The translations under genes were made by a program, and so were the position numbers. A stretch of 64,000 nucleotides of DNA. It comes from Micropterix aruncella (taxonomy: Eukaryota > Arthropoda > Insecta > Lepidoptera > Micropterigidae). Of this stretch, positions 34,533 through 47,311 are shown in pieces. How positions within the stretch are numbered: position 1 is the first letter of the stretch; every line of letters begins with the position of its first letter. The notes below the pieces were generated by a model. That model saw only the letters and a program-made list of their open reading frames with translations, did not search any database and was not told the DNA's origin. Where the stretch lies: assembly GCA_944548615.1 (NCBI GenBank), contig OX155952.1, forward strand, positions 28,545,458-28,609,457. The letters run 5' to 3'.

Positions 34533-35827
34533 TTAGGTCTTTGAATCGAAAACTTCGATTTTTTTGTGATATTGAACATTTATTTCGAAGCAAATTGTAA
34601 AGTGCATTTCATTCAATGTATTGTCCATCGCTGGCTATGACGTTCTCCTATCTTTCTGGCAAGAGACAGATTCGCAGGCGAAAGAAGTCTTCGTCCTTAG
34701 AGGCTATCCACGAATCCAGACATTTTTCAATATCCGCGAAAGACTGGAAGCGCTGCTCGGAAAGGCCATGGGCCATTGACCGGAACAAATAGTAGTCGGA
34801 TGGCGCAATATCTGAGTAGTATGGCGGGTTTGGTAGGATGTCCCAGCGAAGCGTTTGCAGGAAGTTCTTGACCTGCATCGCGACGTGTGGTCGAGCATGG
34901 TCATGCTGGAAAATTACATTGTAGTGCCTTTTAGCGTATTCCGGCCGTTTTACCTTCACAGCATCGCTCAAATTCTTGAGCTGAGCTCGATAGCGATCGC
35001 CCGTGATGGTTTCTCTCGGTTTCAGCAGCTCGTAATAGATGACACCCTTTTGGTCCCACCGAATGGAAAGCATTACCTTGGATCCGTGGATGTCTCTTCG
35101 GCGTGGCTGTTGAGGTCGATGGAAGTGATTCACCGGGGTAAGAGCGATATTTTTTGCATTTGAGGTTCTCGTAAAAGATTCACTTTTCGTCGCCTGTGAT
35201 TATTCGGTGGACAACACTTTTTCTTTTTTGACGGCGAAGGAGCATTTACAAGTCATGAAACGTCTTTCGATGTCTCTTGGATTCAACTCGTGAGGAACCC
35301 AATGCCCTTCCTTTTCAATGACTCCCATAGATTTTAAACGTCTCGAAACAGTCGAGGGATGAAAATTAAGCACTTCACTTATCTTTGCCAGCGTCAGACT
35401 CGAATCTTCATGGAGTATGGACTTTAATTCGGCTTCTTCAAATTTTTGCTCCTGGCCTGGGCGCTCTTTGTCTTGCACGTCGAAATCACCACTTTTGAAT
35501 CGGAGAAACCAAGTCTTAACAGTCCTTTCTGTCGGAGTAAATTCCCCGTAAGCCTCCAGCAGCAATCTATGACATTCTGCTGCAGTTTTCTTAAGATGAA
35601 AGCAGAAAAGCATTGCTTCCCGCAAATGACGTTTTGTCGGCTCAAATTTCGACATCTTCGAAGCTAACAAAATTACCGTTGTTGACACTTCAACAAAATG
35701 ACACAGACTGATAATTAAAGCCTAATGATGACGCTTTGACATGAAGTATTTTGCAATTTGGTAAATGACAAGAAATATAAGTTAAGGTATATCTTAGGAA
35801 ATCGAAGTTTTCAATGCAAGCTCTTAA
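34533..35827 (-). mobile_element. Full-length mariner element (1295 bp), TA duplication
   Basis: The ends are imperfect inverted repeats of about 29 bp: TTAGGTCTTTGAATCGAAAA on the left and, inversely, TTAAGAGCTTGCATTGAAAA on the right; both continue CTTCGATTT. TA lies outside both ends (34531-34532 and 35828-35829). Length, repeat size and encoded protein all fit the mariner group of Tc1/mariner (DD34D). The transposase is broken, so the element is inactive but structurally complete. Confidence 0.93.
34648..35688 (-). pseudogene. Mariner DD34D transposase, inactivated
   Basis: The likely start is the second Met of the frame at 35655 (MSKFEPTKRHLREAML, the usual mariner opening). The N-terminal paired-like helix-turn-helix (residues about 1-120) is intact, including LAKISEVLNFHPSTVSRRL and GHWVPHELNPRD. 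The first catalytic block, GDEK, is in another frame: a shift near 35210 moves it out, the codon after GDEK is TGA (35180-35182) where mariners have Trp, and a second shift near 35133 restores the frame. The remaining triad is present: HDHARPHVA and SDIAPSDYYLF, with 34 residues between the two aspartates. Two frameshifts and a nonsense codon make it a pseudogene. Confidence 0.93.
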
Positions 35828-36046
35828 TATATTTCCCAGAAAGTATGTCGCCTAAAATAGCCCAAAATTCTCTGGAAATCCATTGCCATTACTATCCATT
35901 GCCATCATGGAGCCATTTGGATCTACGTATCGTAGCTGTGGGGCTTAATGGTTCCATGCAGCTTGGGCTGCAAGATCACTTTGTTTTGTAGCCGGACCAT
36001 GTCATGGCTCAGCTCCCATTCCGGAGCTCCTAGAAAAGGTTATGTT

Positions 36047-36197
36047 ATATTATTATTCTTAATTGTGAAAGTTCACAATGGGCGGTTTATTATCTGAAAT
36101 TCCGTTAATTTTATCCCAACAGAAAATGGTGACACAACCGGAAATCGAACCTGGAACCTTACAATGTAAGATCAGGCGACCTAGCTACTACGTCACC
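36047..36197 (-). mobile_element. tRNA-derived SINE, copy 5 (internally deleted)
   Basis: Inverse orientation: tRNA-like head 'cctgatcttacattgtaagg' and 'ccaggttcgatttcc', then 'ccattttctgttgggataaa' and 'attaacggaatttcag', then a jump directly to the tail 'aataaaccgcccattgtga'. The middle (the cacacactt and gggttggt blocks) is missing. Confidence 0.82.
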
Positions 36198-36564
36198 TTA
36201 TAGTATATTGAAAGGTGAATAGAATGGAGGAATTCACTCGAACGAGCTCTGGGCAGTGCACTCTGCAAAAGTAATGGTGTATCAGGCGGATTACAGGAGT
36301 CTGCAAAAGGTAGTATTCCTAAGAAGTGGGGTAGACCTGTGGTCAAACGTTGACCTCTCACCTTTAAAATGGCTCGTTGGCTATCCGATCCCGGTGACAG
36401 AAAGCAAAAGGCGCCACAGTCTGTAACTGCACATAATTGGGAGTTTCTCACAAAGCTTAATCGACGGAAACAAAGGAATACTTTGGCAACGTTAGGAATT
36501 GCAGAAAAAATCCTCCTTCTTTCACCATCCTTCCAGGGCAAAATATCTGAGATGATGGTTTAAC
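36198..36564. other. Unassigned intron stretch
   Basis: The frames on both strands at 36188-36563 have no conserved motif. No repeat ends were seen. Confidence 0.35.
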
Positions 36565-36990
36565 AATAAAAAGCACGACTGCCGTTACAGAAAGTGATCT
36601 ATTGTATTTACAATTATTTTCATAACGGTTTTTTTATGAAATATTTGGCTATATAGATAGACGTATATTTTTGGAATGTACTCAATCAGACCTTTCATTT
36701 TACACTAAACACGATACATTTATGTTAATTTATTGACATTTGGACATTTTGACAACTACTTACTTGATATTTGGACAGTTAAGGCTGTGATACTCGGGAT
36801 GACATAACGGTTCTAACAATATCACAAACATCTAAATCGATCCAAGCGTTTAGAAGTTATTGTGGAATAAAGAAACGGAAAACATACATAAATGAACCCT
36901 GAACACATTACTCCTTTTTTGTTGGGCTGTCGTGTAAAAACAGTACGAATTCCTTTTTCAGTCGAGCTGATATAGCTGTTTACTTACCAA
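36565..36990 (+). repeat. Dispersed repeat L, copy 1
   Basis: It is matched in inverse orientation by 57775-58232. Shared blocks are 'agcacgactgccgttacaga', 'aatgtactcaatcagacctt', 'tcattttacactaaacacga', 'gacaactacttacttgatat', 'ttggacagttaaggctgtga', 'aaagaaacggaaaacataca' and 'tgaaccctgaacacattact'. The full-length similarity of about 420 bp suggests a mobile element, but its ends and class are not resolved and no coding sequence is seen. Confidence 0.75.
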
Positions 36991-37096
36991 ATTTCGATTA
37001 AAATTGTATATGGTGTAAGCGAACGACACCTGGGGCGCTACGGAAAAATTATTAAAAAAATCACTGAGCTCCGACTCACGAGAAGTCCGAGCTACC

Positions 37097-37252
37097 GATA
37101 AGTCGTAATATCATGCAGAATTAGAATATAAATCCTTTAGTTTTCAGAAGTTCAAATGTGTTGGAATCACGTATGATAAGTCGTAACATCATGCAGAATT
37201 AGAATATAAATCCTTTAGTTTTTAGAAGTTCAAATGTGTTGGAATCACGTAT
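37097..37252 (+). repeat. Tandem duplication, two 78-bp units
   Basis: The unit beginning 'gataagtcgtaa' and ending 'ttggaatcacgtat' occurs twice head to tail (37097-37174, 37175-37252) with only about two mismatches, so the duplication is recent. Confidence 0.9.
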
Positions 37253-38035
37253 GCTGTCAGCTTCACAGACCTGGGAGGGTAATGCACCCGGGTGGCGAAA
37301 GGGCCTCCGGAAAATTGGTAGATGTTATACCCTTGCACGACTTTGGGGAGGCTTTGTGCCGACTCGAGAAGAGAGCAAATTCAAAAGTATGTAAAACAGC
37401 AGTATTCGAGGGCTGCTGGTTTCGATATATTATATACTCGTATATGCCGTATAAAAGAAATGCACAACATTGGTGCCACGTCATCAGAAAAAGACAAGGA
37501 CAATTCTTAGGACTCGTTAGAATAGTTTCTAATAAGAATTTGCCTAATATGAATTTATTAGTGTATTCGACAAGGTAAACACTAAAATGCGAACGAACGA
37601 ACAAACGATTTGTGCCGGCAGTACTCCTGAGAAGGTAATCCAAATACGTCAAGGGTCACATTTTTCAGGTTAAGGAGCACTTGCCTTTGAGGGTGGGATG
37701 CAAAGGTAAATCAATCTATCAGTATACTAGCAACTTAGATCCGACGTAAAAAAGTAAAACATAGGGAAGTAGAATAAAAGCTGAAACTGATTATCCGATG
37801 TCAAGATTAGAAGAATCTTTCCTGCCTCCTGTAGGTATCTTTATGCAGTCGCCGCATATACTTACAACCATATGCGGCGACTTTCTGCGAAGGGTATGAC
37901 CGTAGTCATTCACCTTGTTAGTCTTAAGGTGAATCGTCTTGGTCGCATTACATACAGATTTCATTTCCCATTGGAACCGAAAATATTACCGTATTCCTTA
38001 TTTGTTTGATACCAAAAAAATGTACAGAAAATTAC
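37253..38035. other. Unassigned intron stretch
   Basis: Frames at 37234-37652 on both strands are unrecognised. 'gcatatacttacaaccatatgc' at about 37854-37875 is a small imperfect palindrome. Confidence 0.4.
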
Positions 38036-38260
38036 CAGTGGCGTGCCCAGGGTTCGTAAATAGGGCAAGCCCGACATACCTCTTTGTGTTTTTTTTTACG
38101 CTTTTTATAGTAAAAAAGTGGTACCTCTTTACTCTTTAATCTTCAGTTTGAAATTTACTGCTTGGGTCGTACATTCAATAAAGCACACTGAAGGCATGCT
38201 ACTGCAAGACAGAATTTAACATATACTTATCAGCAGTCGCATACCTCTAGTGGCTTTAAA

Positions 38261-38554
38261 GGACTCTCTAGCTAGACGATCAAGCATGCTTGTCAAAAAT
38301 CGCGTCGCGGGCTGGGAGGGGATCGTAAACCGCAGAAAATATGCATTTTTTAAAAATATTTACCAAAAATGCCAGTCACGTCATTCATCAATCAATTACT
38401 TCTAATTAACGTGACTCCCTGGTATAAACTACAAAATTATGCATTTTTGGTAAATATTACAAAAAAATATTTGTATATTTCCTGCGGTTTTACGATCCCC
38501 TCCCTGTCCGCGACGCGAAGCTTGTCAAGCATGCTTTTTCGTCTAGAGAGCCCC
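38261..38554. mobile_element. Family A MITE, copy 2, nested in the hAT element
   Basis: Left GGACTCTCTAGCTAGACGAT and right 'cgtctagagagcccc', with the same GC blocks and the 'tatgcatttttggtaaatat' arms as copy 1. The left arm lacks the 'cctaattttgtagtttatacc' block, an internal deletion. TTA-type sequence occurs on both sides. It postdates the hAT insertion. Confidence 0.85.
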
Positions 38555-38810
38555 TTAGAAAAGCCATTTTATTTGCTTGAGTTGACCCTTGCTTGAGTTG
38601 ATAAGTTGACCCTTGCTTGTATGAGCTGTAAGACTATTTTATAAAAAAGTGAACAAAAAGTAAAATAAGTGACCCTTAGAAAGCTAGCCATGGGAATGAA
38701 ACTCACGCTGGCATATTTTCATCGTTTATATTCTAAATCGAAGCGTCTACCTTTTTTCAAAAATGATTTTATTACGTCTGAGTAAAATGATGGCGAACGC
38801 TTTAATTCTT

Positions 38811-39320
38811 TTAACAACTGTTTTTCAATAGCAACCATAACTCAGATAGACGTTCCTGACCCTGTGTATTTCTTAGGTAAGTATGAATAAGCTTAAGAGA
38901 TGAGAATGCACGTTCTGCGGAAGCACTTGTAGCAGGAATAGTGACGACAAGATACGCTAACTTCAACAATTGGGGAAAGGTGTCTTCGAGGCTATTCTGA
39001 CTAATTCGTTCAAAAACATTGCAATCTTTCAATTCAAGAGAGGAGTACAAACAAATCATTTGGTTCTTTAAAACCTTCTGTCAAAATGGTTTGCATAAAT
39101 GTCAAATAATGAATCTAATGCCTTTGTAGGAAAATCTAAACGGTATTTCTCGTATAGTTTGTTGTTGAAGAGTTGGAAAAATTTCAATTTGAAAATTTGC
39201 GAATATCGATCGTCAATTTCGCAAAATATGTTGTCAATTAATTACCTGGACAAAAAGTCGTTTGTATTCAGTATGAGCACAGCGTACGTTGCGTCTCAAA
39301 CGAGGTGCTGAGTTATTTTA
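38811..39320 (-). pseudogene. hAT transposase remnant with C-terminal dimerisation domain
   Basis: The 82-residue minus frame 39059-38811 contains FPQLLKLAYLVVTIPATSAS and AERAFSSLKLIHTYLRNTQG then QERLSELWLL. This is the hAT C-terminal dimerisation block of the group found in ZMYM1-like insect transposons. Just upstream, another frame reads IFCEIDDRYSQIFKLKFFQL and LYEKYRLDFPTKALDSLFDI, which normally precedes the block, but stops and a frame change (about 39060-39085) separate the two. The zinc finger and most of the RNase H-like catalytic core were not found. Inactive. Confidence 0.85.
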
Positions 39321-40156
39321 AAGATTGTTTTCATAAATTTGATCAAATTCATATTGAAATTCAACACGTAACCAAGTCTGAAATTCCTTTATTTTGTTTT
39401 CCTTTCTTAATTCCTATAACCCACATCGACTTGTGATTTTTGAAGAATGTTGTACAAACGCTCAGTTTTTTAAAAATTCGGCGGAAAACAAGGTGAAAAA
39501 ATTTAAATGGAATGATCGCATCGAGTTTTTAAAATTCTTCGCTGCTAAAACCGTATCCCCGTCTTAGTCCTGCGGGTTGTCACATATGTCAGAAAACAAA
39601 GTAATAAGAATACATTACTGACCACAAAGGACAATTTCCTCCATTTTTTTATCAGGCACTAAAACCACAAATCAATTGAAATTACACAATAAAAAATTAG
39701 CCCGACGTCACTCGCACATTGCAATCCAAACTAATTATAATGAAGTCGCGCTTTCTGTTGACACGTTCGCATTCGCAGTTCGCATTCAACGTCATGGCTA
39801 AGCAAGCCCGGCTTAGCTCCCGATACAAAAGTTGTATATACACATATATTGTTTAGCGTAATTTGCCACAGGTGCGAATGAGAGGAACACTGATTTTGAA
39901 AGCCGCATTGAAAGCCCATAATGTGCGAGCGAGACAGCAATCGCGCCCTGTCTATAATTATCGCACCCTGTCGATAACAGATTTTTTCTCGCGTGGAGCG
40001 AGCTGTGCGCGCTAGATAGCAGTAGGAGCGCTAGCAAAAAAAATTGTTTAGTTGTTTTTTTACGAATTGTGTTATTCATTTATTTAATTGTTAATTTGGA
40101 ATTATAGGCAAGCCAGGCTTTTCGGCTTATATGAAGAGACCGCCACTGAAAATTAC

Positions 40157-41296
40157 GTCCCCGGGAAATAAATGTCATGAATTTTCGATGCTTAAAAGGC
40201 GTTCATTTTGAATTTCAAACTAAAATAAATTTCACTATTGTCTACGCTTGTGTTAGTAGACAGTGTGAGCGAGTGGGTTTGCTCGCGAGTGAGCGCGCCA
40301 ACATGCCATGAGACAGCGCTATGTGAAAGAATGAAATGGATGTCGCCGATACCGGCGCGGGCGGACGCCGCAGCAGAGAATCGCAGTAATGTTTATCAGT
40401 GGTAATGTTGCCAAGCACCTAGGCGCAACACTATCGCAGTCAATTAGCCTTTGAATAGTTTGTCAACGAGGTGTACCCTACTTACTTACTTTTCCAAGTT
40501 TAATTGTTAGTTAAGAGCCGTATTACAAAATAGCGTAGGTATTCTTTTAAAACGAGTTGAAAAAATGAACGCATTTTTTTTTGGATGTAACTATAAAAGA
40601 TAGGATAAATAAATAAATAACTATTCAACCCTGGGAGAAAAACCGCGGCACTAAGCGCTCTTCTCTTGCGCAAGCAAATATATACACAATTTCTAATTGT
40701 TTTTTGCAGTGTTTTCTCCTTTCTAATGACAATAATTTATATTATGTCGTATTGCTAAAAGAGTGAACTTTAATATAGTATAAGTATTATATAAGAATCT
40801 TATTTTATTTCTGAGAAAATTAGAATGATACAGGAAGATTTTTTTTTAATTTTGTGTAATTGTAAGTAATGTATACCTTGGATATGTGGTCAAAAAACGA
40901 AAAAATAAAGCCGTAGTGTACATCAAGAATACATGACGGACATAAAAAAAAATAGTATACGGTTTTCGTTGTAGTGATATTACTGTATTAAGGAGCTCAA
41001 AGTTTGCCTTCCGAGCGTTTTACGAATAACGACTTTCGGAAAATGGGCTGAATAAGTAAATAATATTCGTTACATCTAAAATTAAAGGCCGCTATGGTCA
41101 ACATCAAGAAATGGTCCAGGTAATTCAGTAATTAAAGTTTGTAGAAATCTCTTTATTTCTTGGAATTAGAACGCCAAAAATCCACTTTTCTTGCCTTTCT
41201 GGAAAAAATATGTGAACGGGCTCTTAAGTTAGTTTAGTAGTTAGGTGTACCCTACTTACTTACTTTTTCCATAAGTTTAATTTTGAATTCAAAACC
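40157..41296. other. Non-coding stretch containing a 45-bp direct repeat pair
   Basis: 'ggtgtaccctacttacttac' followed by 'tttaatt' occurs at about 40470-40515 and again at 41243-41285. Just inside are TTAAGAGCC (40513) and GGCTCTTAA (near 41220), inverted to each other. They could delimit a roughly 710-bp inserted element between the direct repeats. A GC-richer patch lies at 40265-40400. No gene recognised before the exon at 41297. Confidence 0.4.
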
Positions 41297-44623
<3,327 letters not shown>

Positions 44624-45011
44624 TTTATCTTGTCTTTCGCAGATTTCACGACAAATGTGGAATTCCGTACGTTTTCATATTTTATATTTTAGAATATATA
44701 TTCTGTGATAGTATATTTCCCGAACTGTATCATTAAAAAACTGTCTATAGTGTGAATGGAATAATACAAACTGGGTTGTATTTTTTTTGGAATTTTACAT
44801 TTAAAATAAACTTGCGGTCGCGGGACCGCCGTCAGGAACGAAGTTCTTTACAATTTTACAAATATAAACACGTTTATATAATTGCTATATCGAGCGGTAA
44901 CGCTTTTTCGTTATTGGGACATTCCATGCAAAAGAGGAAAATGATATTTTAAAATTCAATTAATTATCTTATATAATTCAATATATTTTCACATTTTGTA
45001 CTTGTATCATC
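44624..45011. other. AT-rich sequence downstream of the YqaJ gene
   Basis: Probable 3' flanking sequence. 'ttaaaataaacttgcgg' near 44800 includes an AATAAA-like hexamer that could be a poly(A) signal. Nothing else recognised. Confidence 0.35.
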
Positions 45012-45077
45012 AGCCACAATGAGCTGTCCCACCAGCCACAATGGCTTGTCCCACCAGCCACAATGACCTGTCCCACC
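45012..45077 (+). repeat. Three tandem 22-bp units
   Basis: 'agccacaatg' followed by 'agctgtcccacc', 'gcttgtcccacc' and 'acctgtcccacc': three head-to-tail copies differing at two or three positions. Confidence 0.92.
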
Positions 45078-45183
45078 ACTCATAATTATAAATATTTATT
45101 TTGTTGCGTCTACGAACGTTAGCAATCTATTTTTTTAAGAAAACAAAAGCATAGAGTATATATTTTACAACATAGAAACAGCT

Positions 45184-45378
45184 ATAAATAGGATAAAAAC
45201 GATTTTACCGCGTGAATTTAGTAGAACCCGTCGTTTCGGCGCTGTTGCAAGAGATGTTGTCCAGGGTAGATAGGGTAGACCGTCCAGGGTAGCAGTCTAC
45301 CCTGGTCAACGACGCATGCAACAGCGCCAAAACATCGTGTTCTACTAAATTCACGCGGTAAATTCGTTTTTATGCTAT
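45184..45378 (+). mobile_element. Family B element, copy 3 (tail lost)
   Basis: Arms 'aataggataaaaacgatttt', 'accgcgtgaatttagtagaa', CCCGTCGTTTCGGCGCTGTT and their complements enclose a centre with 'ccagggtaga' and 'tctaccctgg'. The arms are more diverged (AGAACCCG instead of AGCACCCG), and the TGTCAAACAA tail is absent on the right. Same orientation as copies 4 and 5. Confidence 0.8.
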
Positions 45379-45679
45379 TAAAAACAAAAAGAAATGTTAC
45401 CGTAAAAATATACAGGGGATATACCGCACCGATTTCATTTTGTGATAAATCGTTCAATTTTCTCTTATAAATCTTTATTGTGATATTTAAAACTAAATAT
45501 GACTTTCGCAACACTTTTGAATTTTCTTCTTATTTTGACAACAGTCTATATTTGAATTTTGTACTTATTCAGTCAACGTAACGACATTTCGTCTGTCGTT
45601 TTCGGCGGATTGCACGCCTTGAATAAACTTCGTTCCAAAAAATATATTTATTTCTACCACTATGACCAACCCTTGACTC

Positions 45680-45881
45680 ATAAAAAGGTTTAAAACGAAT
45701 TTATCGCGTGAATTTTGTAGCACCCGACGTTTCGGTGACGTTGCAGTCGCCGTTGTCCAGAGTAGATTAAAAGAGCCAGACTGCAACGTCACCGAAACGT
45801 CGGGTGCTACAAAATTCATGCGGTAAATTCGTTTTAAACCTTTTTATAATGTCAAACAAACGCGATAGTCTTCAATTTCAT
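45680..45881 (+). mobile_element. Family B element, copy 4, 12-bp target duplication
   Basis: AACCCTTGACTC occurs immediately left (45668-45679) and right (45882-45893). The element reads ATAAAAAGGTTTAAAACG, 'aatttatcgcgtgaattttg', TAGCACCCGACGTTTCGGTG, 'acgttgcagtcgccgttgtc', then the complement of all of this, then the asymmetric tail TGTCAAACAAACGCGATAGT ending 'cttcaatttcat'. The long duplication points to target-primed retrotransposition more than to a cut-and-paste transposon. Confidence 0.85.
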
Positions 45882-46054
45882 AACCCTTGACTCTTTTAGT
45901 ATTTCACCAGAAGGGTGTTATAGCAACGGTCTTTACTATGTATAGGTACATAGTAATGTATACAATTACATACCTACAAAGGTTCTTAGTTTCCAAGTCA
46001 AGTAATTCCATTTATACCAAAAATATATTGGTATCGTCTGGCAGCACTGCTCGG

Positions 46055-46240
46055 ATCTGCCGGTCTAATAATTGCTTAGCGAAATACGCACTTTCGTGGA
46101 CTGCATAAGAGCGTAATTTAAGTAAAGGTTTGCTGCCGTCCGCAGCACCGCTAGCATGTCTACTAATTGTTTAGCGAAATGCGCACTTTTGTGGACTGCA
46201 TAAGAGCGTAATTTATGTAAAGGCGAGCTGCCGTTCGCCG
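46055..46240 (+). repeat. Two diverged tandem units of about 105 bp
   Basis: 'taattg.ttagcgaaat.cgc', 'actttcgtggactgcataag', 'agcgtaattta.gtaaagg' and 'gctgccgt.cgc' occur twice in direct orientation. No coding motif. Confidence 0.75.
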
Positions 46241-47047
46241 CGAGACTGTGTGTGTAGATGAAAGTTCGCTATATCTGAATCGAAATTGGTCTGTTTTCCC
46301 CATTAATTTCGTAATGCGGTTGATTATCGCGGTGATACGAAGTACATCGAACCGTGTATATGTAAAGTTCCCGGTAAATTTATTTCGTAATTTTTACTGC
46401 ACTGAGAGAGCTAAAAATCGTATTTTTCTGTTAATATTGCTTACAACGCCATCTATTATCAGAATAGTTTCGTCGGACCGCGACGAATCACCTTAATCTC
46501 TTTATGATCGTCTTTTCTTCGAGAAGCTTGCATAATACGTACATTGCATTGTTCTGGGAGGCAGGTCTGTAGCTTGTTAGATCATTTCTCTCAATATACA
46601 GAATGTCCCAGAACTAAACCGACAGACTTTAGGCAGTGATAGCTTTGGTCAAGAACTACCTAAATAACAAATTATACGTTGATAAAAATGACAAAAAGAT
46701 TTAAACTTTTTAAAATGCGTTTTAAATTTTTAAAATAAAATTGAATATATAATAGCGAATTCTTGTCACTTTTTTTTAGAATTTAATTACGGATAGTGTA
46801 ACAACTTAAGAAGATTTCGACAGAAAAAGTTACCATTAAACTGATTTTTTTACTCAAGAAAGTCAAAAGATTGAAAAGTTTTTTTTTTTCGAAAAATACA
46901 GTATAACCGAAGACTATGTTATTTTCGACAATAGTCAACGCTATTGTCAAATTAATATTTCTGCTTTAATAGTTTTATATCTACATATATTTATATGTTA
47001 CTAGCAACTGACGAATTCTAATATGCGATAATTAGCTTTAATTGATA
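46241..47047. other. Unassigned stretch with one Tc1/mariner-like end near 46597
   Basis: 'tatacagaatgtcccagaac' at 46596-46615 resembles a common insect Tc1/mariner-superfamily terminus (TACAGGGTGTCCCA...). A matching opposite end was not found. No gene recognised. Confidence 0.35.
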
Positions 47048-47061
47048 ATTCATGCTTTTAT

Positions 47062-47297
47062 AAATAGGATAGAAAACGAATTTACCGCGTGAAATTTGTA
47101 GGACCCGACGTTTCGGTGCCGTTGCAGCCGCCGTTGTCAAGGGTAAACTGTTTAAAGGGTAAACTGGGTAAAGGGTTTACCCTTGACAACGGCGGCTGCA
47201 ACGTCACCGAAACGTCGGGTCCTACAAATTTCACGCGGTAAATTCGTTTTCTATCCTATTTATAATGTCAAACAACCGCGATAGTCTTCGATTTCAT
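47062..47297 (+). mobile_element. Family B element, copy 5, 14-bp target duplication (best preserved)
   Basis: ATTCATGCTTTTAT stands on both sides (47048-47061 and 47298-47311). The 236-bp element reads AAATAGGATAGAAAACG, 'aatttaccgcgtgaaatttg', TAGGACCCGACGTTTCGGTG, a centre with direct and inverted 'aagggtaaactg', then the complementary arm with CTTGACAACGG...ACCGAAACGTCGGGTCC, and the asymmetric tail TGTCAAACAACCGCGATAGT 'cttcgatttcat'. Same ends as copy 4, so the boundaries are well supported. Confidence 0.9.
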
Positions 47298-47311
47298 ATT
47301 CATGCTTTTAT

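Larger units (their letters stand above)
38036..40148 (-). mobile_element. hAT element with perfect 8-bp target duplication (2113 bp)
   Basis: AAAATTAC stands directly outside both ends (38028-38035 and 40149-40156), the 8-bp duplication diagnostic of hAT. The ends are CAGTGGCGTGCCCAGGGTT on the left and, inversely, CAGTGGCGGTCTCTTCATA on the right; both pass into 'aag.c..gcttgcc'-type subterminal sequence. The minus strand carries a hAT transposase remnant. A family A MITE (38261-38554) is inserted near the transposase 3' end. The segment nearest the right end (39700-40130) is non-coding. Confidence 0.92.

Noticed and set aside
35424..35667. Frames opposite and alternative to the mariner transposase
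   Set aside because: Shadows of the transposase coding sequence.
19980..36197. tRNA-like sequences with A and B boxes (near 20240, 23600, 10470, 36150) as tRNA genes
   Set aside because: Each is followed by the same non-tRNA body and AAAC tail, and no cloverleaf is maintained, so they are SINE heads.
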